Source of the DNA: Geothrix sp.
Lineage (GTDB): Bacteria; Acidobacteriota; Holophagae; Holophagales; Holophagaceae
Reading direction: 5' to 3'
NCBI RefSeq assembly: GCF_030219325.1
Contig: NZ_CP126625.1
Span: 1,414,857 to 1,478,856 of the forward strand
Length of the DNA: 64,000 nucleotides
Part shown: positions 57,051-64,000 of the stretch, in pieces
Numbering within the stretch: the first letter of the stretch is position 1
Layout of the letters: each line of letters begins with the position of its first letter
The notes under the pieces: model-generated
What the model was told of the DNA's origin: nothing
The model's database searches: none
The model's input: the letters and a program-made list of their open reading frames with translations, nothing else
Position numbers and translations under genes: made by a program

Positions 57051-58355
57051 ATGAAGATCCTGCTCCTCGGCTCCGGCGGCCGGGAATACGCACTGGCCCT
57101 GAAGCTCAGGGCCTCGGCGACGCCCGTGGAGCTGGTCTCGGCGCCAGGCAGCGATGCCCTGGCCGAGCTGGGCCAGCGAGTGGAGCTGGACCTCGAGCAG
57201 CCCGCCAGCGTCGCCGAGTGGTGCGCGCTCCACCACCCGGATCTGGTCGTGGCCGGGCCCGAGGTTCCGCTCGTCGCCGGGGTCGCGGACGCGGTCCGGG
57301 CGCTCGGGATCCCCTGTTTCGGCCACGATGCGGCCACGGCGAGGCTGGAGGGCAGCAAGGCCTTTGCCAAGGATTTCATGTCAAGGCATGGCATCCCCTG
57401 CGCCGCCAGCCACACCGTATCCGACCTGGCCACCGGCGAGGCGCTGATCGGCTCCTGGTCCCACGGCTTCCCCATCGTGCTGAAGGCCGATGGCCTGGCT
57501 GCGGGCAAGGGCGTGGTGCTGGCCCAGAGCGAGGCCGAGGCGCTGGACACCTTCCGCGCCTTCATGGCCGGGCAGTTCGGGGACGCCAGCCGCACGGTGG
57601 TCTTCGAAGCGCCCCTGGTGGGCATGGAGCTGTCCCTGCACGTGCTGGTGGACGTGGACGCCGACCATGCCGCCTACGCCCTGCTCCCCGCCTGCCAGGA
57701 TCACAAGCGCATCTTCGAACAGGACCGGGGACCCAACACCGGCGGCATGGGTGCCTTCGGACCGCTGCCCTTCCTGCACTCCGGTGACATCGAGCGCATG
57801 CGCGTGGACCTGGTGCAACCCACGGTGCGAGGCCTCCAGAAAGATGGCCTGACCGGGCGCGGCGTTCTGTTCCTGGGCGTCATGTGGACGGCCAAGGGCC
57901 CCGAGCTGCTCGAATACAACGTCCGCTTCGGCGATCCCGAAACCCAGGTGCTCATGCAGCTGCTGGACGAGGACCTGGCGGCCCTGCTGCTGGAGGTGGC
58001 CGAGGGCCGACTCGCTTCCCGGGACCTGAAGCTCAAGCCCCACACCGCCATCGCCGTGGTGCTGGCGGCGGAGGATTATCCCGAGGGCGCCAGGAAGGGC
58101 GTGTCCATCACCATCGGGAATCCCCAAGCCACGCTCATCCATGCGGGCACCCGGAAGCAGGATGGACAGTGGCTCACGAACGGGGGCCGGGTGCTGAACC
58201 TGGCCACCTCGGCGCCGGACCTGGCCGCGGCCCGCGCCGTGATCGAGGCCTCCCTGCCCGAGGTCCACTGGCCCGGCATGCAGGTCCGCCGCGACATCGG
58301 CCTCAAGGCCCTAAGGCACGCGGAGGCGGGCAGGACCGTTCAAGACCCCTGGTGA
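57051..58355 (+). CDS. purD: Phosphoribosylamine-glycine ligase
   Basis: A 434-residue ATP-grasp enzyme of purine synthesis. N-terminal KILLLGSGGREYALALKL, then GPEVPLVAGV, VLKADGLAAGKGVVLA (ATP loop), EQDRGPNTGGMGAFGP (signature) and EYNVRFGDPETQ (metal ligands). Length is normal. AGGAGG lies before the ATG. The 247-base gap to the upstream divergent gene is GC-rich, with a possible -10 GATACT near 57026 and no recognisable PurR site or riboswitch. Confidence 0.97.
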   Translation: MKILLLGSGGREYALALKLRASATPVELVSAPGSDALAELGQRVELDLEQPASVAEWCALHHPDLVVAGPEVPLVAGVADAVRALGIPCFGHDAATARLEGSKAFAKDFMSRHGIPCAASHTVSDLATGEALIGSWSHGFPIVLKADGLAAGKGVVLAQSEAEALDTFRAFMAGQFGDASRTVVFEAPLVGMELSLHVLVDVDADHAAYALLPACQDHKRIFEQDRGPNTGGMGAFGPLPFLHSGDIERMRVDLVQPTVRGLQKDGLTGRGVLFLGVMWTAKGPELLEYNVRFGDPETQVLMQLLDEDLAALLLEVAEGRLASRDLKLKPHTAIAVVLAAEDYPEGARKGVSITIGNPQATLIHAGTRKQDGQWLTNGGRVLNLATSAPDLAAARAVIEASLPEVHWPGMQVRRDIGLKALRHAEAGRTVQDPW

Positions 58356-58361
58356 ACTCGC

Positions 58362-58712
58362 CTAGGTCCGGTTGCGAAGCAGCCACACGAGGGTGGTCAA
58401 GGCCAACCCGATCAGGGTCAAGGCGCCCATGGTCCGGTGGACGCGGGGATAGACCGTTTGAGTGCTGCGCGCTTCCCGCCAGGCCAGGGCCTTCCGGCCG
58501 AGGAGGAGCGTGGTGCCGGCCAGACCGAGGGTCGCGAGCCAGAGGGCGAAGTGCTGGGGCCTGAGTGCGCGGGGATGGAGCAGGACGCGCAGGCCGATGA
58601 AGGTGAACGCGGCCGTCATCAGGTGGCCATGCAGCCGATGCTCACCCCGGCGGACGGCTCCCAGGGCGAACGCCAGCAGCAGGGCGGCGGGGATCAGCAG
58701 GAGGTCGAGCAT
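58362..58712 (-). CDS. Small four-helix membrane protein, DUF420-like
   Basis: A 116-residue protein with four hydrophobic segments. Conserved-looking His residues lie at the membrane borders (EHRLHGHLMTAAF and RVHRTMGALTL), a layout reminiscent of DUF420 and other haem-linked small membrane proteins. Assignment is weak. It is between purD (6 bases from its stop, convergent) and the hydroxyacyl-CoA dehydrogenase. Confidence 0.6.
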   Translation of the reverse strand: MLDLLLIPAALLLAFALGAVRRGEHRLHGHLMTAAFTFIGLRVLLHPRALRPQHFALWLATLGLAGTTLLLGRKALAWREARSTQTVYPRVHRTMGALTLIGLALTTLVWLLRNRT

Positions 58713-58735
58713 GCCGCCAGCCTACCCGGAGTGGG

Positions 58736-59623
58736 TCAAAGAGGCATGGCCTCCTGGCGCTTCTCGCCCTCCCAGCGGTAGAACCCCGAGCCGGTCTTGC
58801 GTCCCAGCCGGCCGGAGGCGACCAGCTGCCGGAGTAGGGCGGGCGCCTTGAACCGCGGCTCGCCGAAGGCCTCGAACAGCACCTCGGCCACGCTCTGCAT
58901 GGTGTCGAGGCCGATGAAGTCGCTGAGGTGGAGGGGCCCCATGGGGTGCCCGCAGCCCAGCTTCATGCCGGTGTCGATGTCCTCCACGCTGGCCAGCCGC
59001 TGCTCGGCGCAGCGCATGGCGTCCAGCAGGTAGGGCACCAGCAGGCGGTTCACGATGAACCCGGGCGCATCTGGGGCCATGACGGCAGTCTTGCCGAGCT
59101 GCTGGACGAAGGTCCGCAGGGAGGCGAGGGTGTTCTCCTCCGTGGCGAGGGTGCGGATGACCTCCACCAGGGGCATGGCCGGCACGGGGTTGAAGAAGTG
59201 CAGTCCGGCGAGGCGGGGCAGGCGGTGGGGCGCCAGGACGGGGCTGAGCTGGGCCACGGAGAGGCTGGAGGTGTTCGTGCAGAGGAGGGCCGAGGCGCCC
59301 AGCACGCGGTCGAGCTCGGCGAAGGTCTGCAGCTTGAGGTCGAGCCGCTCCGGGATGGCCTCCACCACCAGGTCGCAGGTGGCCAGGTCCGGGAAGGCGA
59401 GGGTGCCTCGCAAGTTCCCGGTCCAGGTGTCCCGTTGCGCATCCGTCGCCTTGCCCTTGGCCACGGCCCGGTCCCAGGCGCCGTGGACGCGGGCCAGGCC
59501 CCGGGTCAGCAGGGCCTCGTCGGCCTCCTTCACCCAGACTTCGCACCCGGATTCTGCCGCGCACTGGGCGATGCCCGAGCCCATGAGTCCGCAGCCGACG
59601 ACGCCGACGCGATGGATGTCCAT
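58736..59623 (-). CDS. 3-hydroxyacyl-CoA (3-hydroxybutyryl-CoA) dehydrogenase
   Basis: A 295-residue NAD-dependent enzyme interconverting 3-hydroxyacyl-CoA and 3-oxoacyl-CoA. NAD loop VGVVGCGLMGSGIAQ, catalytic His in LAGLHFFNPVPAMPLVEV with Glu in VEAIPERLDLK, and the C-terminal DNxxH-like region GHPMGPLHLSDFIGLDT. The single-domain length fits PaaH/Hbd. GGAGG lies upstream of the ATG. A perfect palindrome lies about 45 bases upstream. Confidence 0.92.
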   Translation of the reverse strand: MDIHRVGVVGCGLMGSGIAQCAAESGCEVWVKEADEALLTRGLARVHGAWDRAVAKGKATDAQRDTWTGNLRGTLAFPDLATCDLVVEAIPERLDLKLQTFAELDRVLGASALLCTNTSSLSVAQLSPVLAPHRLPRLAGLHFFNPVPAMPLVEVIRTLATEENTLASLRTFVQQLGKTAVMAPDAPGFIVNRLLVPYLLDAMRCAEQRLASVEDIDTGMKLGCGHPMGPLHLSDFIGLDTMQSVAEVLFEAFGEPRFKAPALLRQLVASGRLGRKTGSGFYRWEGEKRQEAMPL

Positions 59624-59665
59624 TCGTTCCTCCAGGTGGCTGTAGGGGATGACCTGGGCCCATTG

Positions 59666-59681
59666 TCCGGGAAATCCCGGA
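59666..59681. promoter_or_regulatory. Palindrome between the divergent hydroxyacyl-CoA dehydrogenase and DinB-like genes
   Basis: TCCGGGA-AA-TCCCGGA, a perfect 7-2-7 inverted repeat in a 107-base divergent gap. A TAGAAT at 59704-59709 could be the -10 of the plus-strand gene. An operator role for a dimeric regulator (for example TetR-type) is an inference. Confidence 0.45.
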
Positions 59682-59730
59682 TCCCCGGGGGTATGACCTC
59701 CGGTAGAATCCGCCCAGCGATGGGGGGACC

Positions 59731-60213
59731 ATGATCGGCCCGCTGAAGGACCTGCTCGGCCACCACGCCTGGGCGGACGCGATGTTCTTCCGGGCCTGGG
59801 AGGGTTCCGCGTTGTTGGAGGATGAGGAGCTGCGGACCCGGACCGACCATCTGGTGACCACCCAGGAGGCCTTCCTGAAGGTCCTGAAGGGGGACCCCGT
59901 ACTCTTCCCCGAGCGGCCCCTGCCGGACTTCCAGCAGCTGAAGGGCCGGTGCGAGGTCGTCCACCAGGTCTTCAAGGCCCTGGGCCACGGGCTGGATGCG
60001 GACTCGCTGGCCCGCACCGTCCGGGTGCCCTGGTTTCCGGATCCCCCCTGCGTGGTCTCGGTCTCCGATGCGCTCCTGCAGGTCTGCCTGCACAGCCAGC
60101 ACCACCGTGGCCAGAACATGGCCCGGCTGAAGGCCCTGGGCGCCGTGCCCAAGAATGTGGACTACATCATCTGGCTCTGGAAGCAGAAGCCCGAGGCGCG
60201 CTGGACCCGGTGA
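59731..60213 (+). CDS. DinB-family protein
   Basis: A 160-residue four-helix-bundle protein of the DinB/YfiT group. Metal-binding His residues are in LLGHHAWADAMFF, TRTDHLVTTQEAF and CLHSQHHRGQNMARL, in the pattern H...H...H that binds Ni/Zn. These proteins include thiol-dependent transferases and many of unknown function. The convergent speA stop is one base away. Confidence 0.85.
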   Translation: MIGPLKDLLGHHAWADAMFFRAWEGSALLEDEELRTRTDHLVTTQEAFLKVLKGDPVLFPERPLPDFQQLKGRCEVVHQVFKALGHGLDADSLARTVRVPWFPDPPCVVSVSDALLQVCLHSQHHRGQNMARLKALGAVPKNVDYIIWLWKQKPEARWTR

Positions 60214-60214
60214 A

Positions 60215-62110
60215 TCAGATCTCCAGATAGGTGTGCAGGTTCCGCTCCTCGGTGAGAAGGGTGCGGAGGGCCTCGGCGGCGTCGTTCTTGACGCTGGCCC
60301 GCCGCTTGGTCTGGGGGCCCTGGATCAGCACGTCGGGATCGTAGTGGACGCTGCGCAGGACGTGGTCCACCGTGTCGCCCTTGACGATGTGCTGGACCTT
60401 GAACGTGTCGTCCTCGTGGACCATGATGTGCGCCTCGTTGGGCGCCCCGAACAGGTTGTGCCGCATGCCCAGGATGTCCTGGTACGCGCCGGTCAGGAAG
60501 AAGGCCACGTAGTAGGATTCGCCGCCCCGGGGCTCGTGGAGCGGGATCTCGTCGCGCACGTCCTTCAGGTCGATGAACTTCTCCATCTTGCCGTCGCTGT
60601 CGCAGGTGATGTCGCAGAGCGTGGCGGAGAGGCCCGGCTTCTCCTTCAGGCGGTGGATGGGCATCACCGGGAAGAGCTGTTCGATGGCCCAGTGGTCGGG
60701 CATGGACTGGAAGATGCTGAAGTTGGCGATGAGCTTGTCGGCCAGGCTCTTGTTGAGGTCCTGGAACTCCTCCGGCACGTATTTCAGGCTCTTGTTGCTG
60801 AGGATGCGCGAGAGCTTGCGGCAGACCTCCCAGAACAGTGTCTCGCCCTTGCTGCGGTCCTCCAGACCCAGGTAGCCCAGGTTGAAGAGCGTGAGCATCT
60901 CGTCCTTCTGGGTGATGGCGTCGTGGTACATCTCCGAGAAGTTCTTGATAGAGATGTTGTCCCGCGTGTAGGCCAGCTCCTTTAGGATCTGGGGTTCGTT
61001 GCCCGTGAGCGTCACGGTGTATTTCGTGTGCGTGGTGTCGATGAGGCCGATGATGTCCACCACCACCACCTGGTGGTAGGCCACGATGGCGCGGCCCGAC
61101 TCGCTGAGCAGGTCCGGCATGGGCACCTGCTCCTGGGCGCAGATGTCCTTGGTGGTGTAGACCACGTCGGCGGCGTACTCGGAGATGGTGTAGTTCATGG
61201 AGCTGCTGAAGGTGGTCTTGGAGCCGTCGTAGTCCACGCCGAGGCCGCCGCCCACGTTGAGGTAGCGGATGGGCACGCCCATCTTGCGGAGCTTGGCGTA
61301 GATGCGGGTAGCCTCCTTCATGGCCGACTTGATCTTGCGGATGTCCGTGATCTGGCTGCCGATGTGGAAGTGCAGCTCGATGACGCTGTCCAGCAGGTCG
61401 CGCTTCTCCAGCACCTCGATGGCGTCGAGGATCTCGCGGGTGGTGAGGCCGAACTTGGCGTGGTCGCCGGCGCTGGTCTCCCACTTGCCCGAGCCCTGGG
61501 CGTTGAGCTTGGCCCGCAGGCCGATGAGGGGCTCGACCTTGAGTTCCTTGGCCACCTTGAGGATGAGAGGCAGCTCGGTCATCTTTTCGACCGTGATGAC
61601 CACCTTGCGCCCGGCCTTGCGGGCCAGCAGGGCCATGCGGATGAAGGACTCGTCCTTGTAGCCGTTGCACAGCACCAGAGCCTCGGGGTGGAGGTCGAGG
61701 CTGAGCGCGATCATCAGTTCGGGCTTGGAGCCCGCCTCCAGGCCGTAGTGGTACTTGTTCCCGGCCCGGATGATCTCCTCGACCACTTCCTTGGTCTGGT
61801 TGGTCTTCACCGGGTAGACGCCCTGGTAGCCACCCTCGTAGCCGAACTCGATGATGGCGTGGCGGAAGGCCTCGTTCACTTCGATCACCCGGTGGGCCAG
61901 GACCTGGGGGAAGCGGAGGTTCACGGGAGTGCGGATGCCCTTCTTCTTGAGGTGCTGGACGATCTCGTAGACGTCGCAACTCAGGGACTCGTCCTTGGTG
62001 GGGGTGATCTCCAGATGGCCCTTGGCGTTGATGCCGAAGTAGCCGTTTCCCCACTCGCGGATGCCGTACAGGCTCGCGGCGTCCTGGACCGTCCAGTGCT
62101 TCATGGGCAT
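60215..62110 (-). CDS. speA: Biosynthetic arginine decarboxylase
   Basis: A 631-residue PLP enzyme making agmatine for polyamine synthesis. The PLP Lys is in GVYPVKTNQTKEV, glycine-rich phosphate binding lies in YLNVGGGLGVDYDGSKT, and ADVVYTTKDICAQ, LLSESGRAIVAYH and the C-terminal CDITCDSDGKMEKF (active-site Cys of the partner subunit) are conserved. Length matches SpeA (about 630-660). The ATG at 62110 has GAGGAGG 9 bases upstream. It has its own promoter right after the queG stop; a hairpin sits in the leader. Agmatinase is not in the window. Confidence 0.96.
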   Translation of the reverse strand: MPMKHWTVQDAASLYGIREWGNGYFGINAKGHLEITPTKDESLSCDVYEIVQHLKKKGIRTPVNLRFPQVLAHRVIEVNEAFRHAIIEFGYEGGYQGVYPVKTNQTKEVVEEIIRAGNKYHYGLEAGSKPELMIALSLDLHPEALVLCNGYKDESFIRMALLARKAGRKVVITVEKMTELPLILKVAKELKVEPLIGLRAKLNAQGSGKWETSAGDHAKFGLTTREILDAIEVLEKRDLLDSVIELHFHIGSQITDIRKIKSAMKEATRIYAKLRKMGVPIRYLNVGGGLGVDYDGSKTTFSSSMNYTISEYAADVVYTTKDICAQEQVPMPDLLSESGRAIVAYHQVVVVDIIGLIDTTHTKYTVTLTGNEPQILKELAYTRDNISIKNFSEMYHDAITQKDEMLTLFNLGYLGLEDRSKGETLFWEVCRKLSRILSNKSLKYVPEEFQDLNKSLADKLIANFSIFQSMPDHWAIEQLFPVMPIHRLKEKPGLSATLCDITCDSDGKMEKFIDLKDVRDEIPLHEPRGGESYYVAFFLTGAYQDILGMRHNLFGAPNEAHIMVHEDDTFKVQHIVKGDTVDHVLRSVHYDPDVLIQGPQTKRRASVKNDAAEALRTLLTEERNLHTYLEI

Positions 62111-62134
62111 CCGAGGGGCCTCCTCAAACCGGGG

Positions 62135-62150
62135 CGGCCACCTTTGGCCG
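62135..62150 (-). other. Small leader hairpin upstream of speA
   Basis: CGGCCA-loop of 4-TGGCCG in the 5' untranslated leader, between the promoter and the ribosome-binding site. It is too short to prove regulation. Confidence 0.3.
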
Positions 62151-62158
62151 GAAGTTCG

Positions 62159-62188
62159 TTTATATGGGCAAAAGCCAAACACTTCCAA
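62159..62188 (-). promoter_or_regulatory. Sigma-70-type promoter for speA
   Basis: On the minus strand TTGGAA (-35; plus coordinates 62183-62188) and TATAAA (-10; plus 62159-62164) are 18 bases apart, within an AT-richer patch immediately downstream of queG. Position and sequence fit a housekeeping promoter. Confidence 0.65.
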
Positions 62189-62195
62189 TGAAAAA

Positions 62196-63140
62196 TCACG
62201 GGCCGAGGATCCGAGTCAGGGTGGCCCGCCAGTGGCGGTCCCGCACGCGCCTCAGGGCGGTCCGCCGGGTGAGCTTCCGCCACTGGGCGGCGCCTCGGGG
62301 CAATTCATCCGCAGAACGGGTGTGGAGCGGGCTCGGACCGCCCCAGAGGGCCGGGTCGCCCCAGACCGGCGCCCGGTTCCAGGGGCAGGCCTCCTGGCAG
62401 GCATCGCAGCCGGCGGCCCAGCGGCTGTGGGCCAGGGCGGCAACCACCCCGGCGGGTGGCTCCGCCTCGGTTTCGATGGTGTAGGTGGTGAGGCAGCGGG
62501 CCGGATCCAGGAGGAAGGGCTCCAGGGCCCCGGAGGGGCAGGCCTCCAGGCAGGCCGTGCAGGTGCCGCAGAATTCGGTGGCCACGGGCTCGTCCGGAGG
62601 CAGGTCCACCGACAGCAGCAGCACGCCGAGGAAACCCCAGGAGCCGTCCTTGCCGGCGATGAGCAGGGTGTGCTTGCCCTGCCAGCCCAGCCCGGCCCGG
62701 GCCGCCAGCTGGCGCTCGAGCAGGGGGGCCGTGTCCACGCACACGCGGCCCTCGAGCCCGGGCCAGCGGGCCTGGGCCGCCTCCAGCAAGCGGGTCAGCC
62801 GGGGCTTCAGGAGCATGTGATAGTCGGGGCCCCAGAGGTAGCGGCTCAGCTTGAGGCTGCCCGGGACCGAGCCCGGGATGGCCTCGGGCCGGGCGTAGGG
62901 GAAGAAACCCACCAGGGCGGTGCGGGCCAGGGGCCAGAGGGCCCTGGGCTCCAAAAGGGTTGTCGGATCCAAGTAAGGCAGGAGGGTGCCGCGGCCCTCC
63001 TGGAACCAGGCCTGGAGCCGCGCCTCCTCCGCCTGGAACGCCTCGCAGGCCGCGAAGCCGACCCGCGCCAAGCCCGCGGACAGGGCCTCGGATCGAAGCC
63101 AGGCCTTGAACGCCAGCGGATCCAGGTGTTCAACTGGCAC
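62196..63140 (-). CDS. queG: Epoxyqueuosine reductase
   Basis: A 314-residue cobalamin-dependent, iron-sulfur enzyme for the last step of queuosine tRNA modification. Cluster cysteines: FCGTCTACLEACPSGA and GCDACQEACPWN. N-terminal LARVGFAACEAF, and LLERQLAARAGLGWQGKH is the substrate/cobalamin region. Length is a little short (E. coli 379) because the C-terminal HEAT-like part is absent. Start: the GTG at 63140 has GGGAGGTGG upstream, and this avoids overlap with the divergent gene; an in-frame ATG at 63158 would overlap that gene's start. Confidence 0.93.
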   Translation of the reverse strand: MPVEHLDPLAFKAWLRSEALSAGLARVGFAACEAFQAEEARLQAWFQEGRGTLLPYLDPTTLLEPRALWPLARTALVGFFPYARPEAIPGSVPGSLKLSRYLWGPDYHMLLKPRLTRLLEAAQARWPGLEGRVCVDTAPLLERQLAARAGLGWQGKHTLLIAGKDGSWGFLGVLLLSVDLPPDEPVATEFCGTCTACLEACPSGALEPFLLDPARCLTTYTIETEAEPPAGVVAALAHSRWAAGCDACQEACPWNRAPVWGDPALWGGPSPLHTRSADELPRGAAQWRKLTRRTALRRVRDRHWRATLTRILGP

Positions 63141-63156
63141 GAGAAGGCCACCTCCC

Positions 63157-63723
63157 ATGGATATCCTCACCCTCGAGCTGCTTGATGTCACGGTCTTCCA
63201 GGCCCTCCTCGAGCTGCGGGGCCTGCTGGCAGACCACCCGGGCGAAGCCATGCTCATCCGGGGCGAGGACGACCTCCTCCGCGTGAACGTCACGGGATTT
63301 CTCGAGAAACAGGGGCGGGCGGTCCGGGTGGTCCGCCAGGGCGCGCTGTGGGAGCTGCAGGTGGCCCAGGCTTCCCGGCCGGTGCCCCTGGTGTCGCCCG
63401 CGGCTCCGACGGTTCGGCCCGTGCTGCTGCTGCGCTCCGCCTTCGCCCCCGGCGACCGTGCCCTGGGCCGACGCCTGCTGTTGGAGACCCTCGAACAGCT
63501 TGAGCCGGGTACGCCCTGGCTCTGCCTGGCCCACCAGGCGGTGGAGCTGCTGGACGATCCCGGCGCGGTGGGCATCCTGGAGGGCCTGAGGGCCCGGGGC
63601 ATCCCGGTCCACCTTTCCGCCGCGAGCCTGGCCCATGGCGGACAGGAGGCTGGCGGGTTCGACCAGGTCCCGGACGGCGGCTGGCAGAAGCTCCTGGCGC
63701 GCGGCGGGGTGACCGTCCTGTAA
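63157..63723 (+). CDS. YedF/TusA-DsrE-like two-domain protein with lost cysteines
   Basis: A 188-residue protein with a TusA/SirA-like N-terminal half (1-70; LELLDVTVFQALLELRGLL) and a DsrE-like C-terminal half (about 88-185; RPVLLLRSAFAPGDRALGRR, then GILEGLRARGIPVHLSAAS). This is the layout of the selenium-metabolism protein YedF. In YedF the TusA-type C-P motif and the C-terminal CG.CL motif carry reactive cysteines; here the equivalents are T-V and S-A-A-S-L, and only one Cys remains (WLCLAH). It probably does not transfer sulfur or selenium in the usual way. It is divergent from queG. Confidence 0.72.
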   Translation: MDILTLELLDVTVFQALLELRGLLADHPGEAMLIRGEDDLLRVNVTGFLEKQGRAVRVVRQGALWELQVAQASRPVPLVSPAAPTVRPVLLLRSAFAPGDRALGRRLLLETLEQLEPGTPWLCLAHQAVELLDDPGAVGILEGLRARGIPVHLSAASLAHGGQEAGGFDQVPDGGWQKLLARGGVTVL

Positions 63724-63760
63724 AAGGCGTTAGGCTGGAAGCGGAGTCGATCCCCACCCC

Positions 63761-64000
63761 ATGAACCTGCCGAACCTGCTCTCGCTCGCACGCATCCTGA
63801 TGGTTCCCGTCCTGGTCGTGGTGCTCATGACCAAGGTGACGAACCATGAGGTCATCGGCGTGGTGGTGTTCTGGGTGGCCTCGATCACCGACTGGCTGGA
63901 CGGCTACCTGGCCCGCCGCTGGAAGCAGGTGACGACCCTGGGCAAGCTGCTGGATCCGCTGGCGGACAAGCTGCTGGTGGCCGGCGCCCTGATCTCCCTG
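63761..64000 (+). CDS. pgsA: CDP-diacylglycerol-glycerol-3-phosphate 3-phosphatidyltransferase (N-terminal part, cut by window end)
   Basis: The first 80 residues of a membrane enzyme of phospholipid synthesis. MNLPNLLSLARILMVPVLVV is the usual PgsA opening, and the CDP-alcohol phosphotransferase signature D-G-x2-A-R-x8-G-x3-D-x3-D is complete in DWLDGYLARRW and GKLLDPLADK. The frame stays open to the end of the window. Confidence 0.88.
   Translation, partial: MNLPNLLSLARILMVPVLVVVLMTKVTNHEVIGVVVFWVASITDWLDGYLARRWKQVTTLGKLLDPLADKLLVAGALISL

Overview
The window is very GC-rich, tightly packed DNA from a Gram-negative bacterium. It has a LolA-type lipoprotein carrier, several signal peptides, a lipoprotein, a quinol-type nitric oxide reductase, many PAS/propeller/LytS-type sensor kinases and an orphan flagellar rod gene under a sigma-28-like promoter. 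The mix (citramalate/isopropylmalate-type enzymes, hutH without other hut genes, CrcB/DUF190, NorZ, a lone arginine decarboxylase) would suit an acidobacterium of the Holophagae (Geothrix/Holophaga type) or a similar lineage. That is an inference from gene style, not a proven placement. I see no tRNA, rRNA, CRISPR array, transposase or prophage gene, and no gene-free stretch over 300 bases. Many adjacent genes overlap by exactly 4 bases (ATGA, GTGA or TTGA), so translational coupling is common.

Left part (1-17237): two plus-strand genes (the 3' end of an unknown acidic protein and a LolA-like gene) meet a long minus-strand run. In the direction of transcription this run is map, ispE, an ABC-2 exporter pair, a 1301-residue multi-PAS hybrid kinase, an MFS transporter, hutH, an HD hydrolase, a HEAT-repeat protein, a histidine kinase, ppa and a HAD phosphatase. 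Middle-left (17282-27829): a four-gene overlapping operon of mostly unknown proteins, an alpha/beta hydrolase, a TMEM175-like channel, purT, an Lrp-family regulator divergent from a Cys/Met-metabolism PLP enzyme with a palindromic operator between them, a micro-ORF, a DUF1835-like protein and recG.

Middle (27845-42202): a propeller sensor kinase and coaD on the minus strand; then ddl, a mini flagellar-rod protein, a catalytically degenerate S41-type protease, a YibQ-type deacetylase, crcB and a DUF190 gene; a short CDF-like transporter and an RsbW-like kinase; norZ behind an FNR/DNR-like control region; and ppc.

Right part (42379-64000): an unusual IspH-UbiA fusion behind an IscR-like operator, an SDR, a Cache-domain protein and polA. 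Next comes a five-gene metabolic cluster (IDH-family dehydrogenase, HMG-CoA-lyase-family lyase, CaiB/BaiF CoA-transferase, LeuC/LeuD-like dehydratase) that could form a citramalyl-CoA/2-oxo-acid pathway. It is followed by tpx, a LytS/LytTR two-component pair, a periplasmic binding-like protein, purD, a small membrane protein, a 3-hydroxyacyl-CoA dehydrogenase, a DinB-like protein, speA, queG, a cysteine-depleted YedF-like protein and the start of pgsA. The most interesting items are the citramalyl-type cluster, the IspH-UbiA fusion with its operator, and the sigma-28-driven mini-rod gene.
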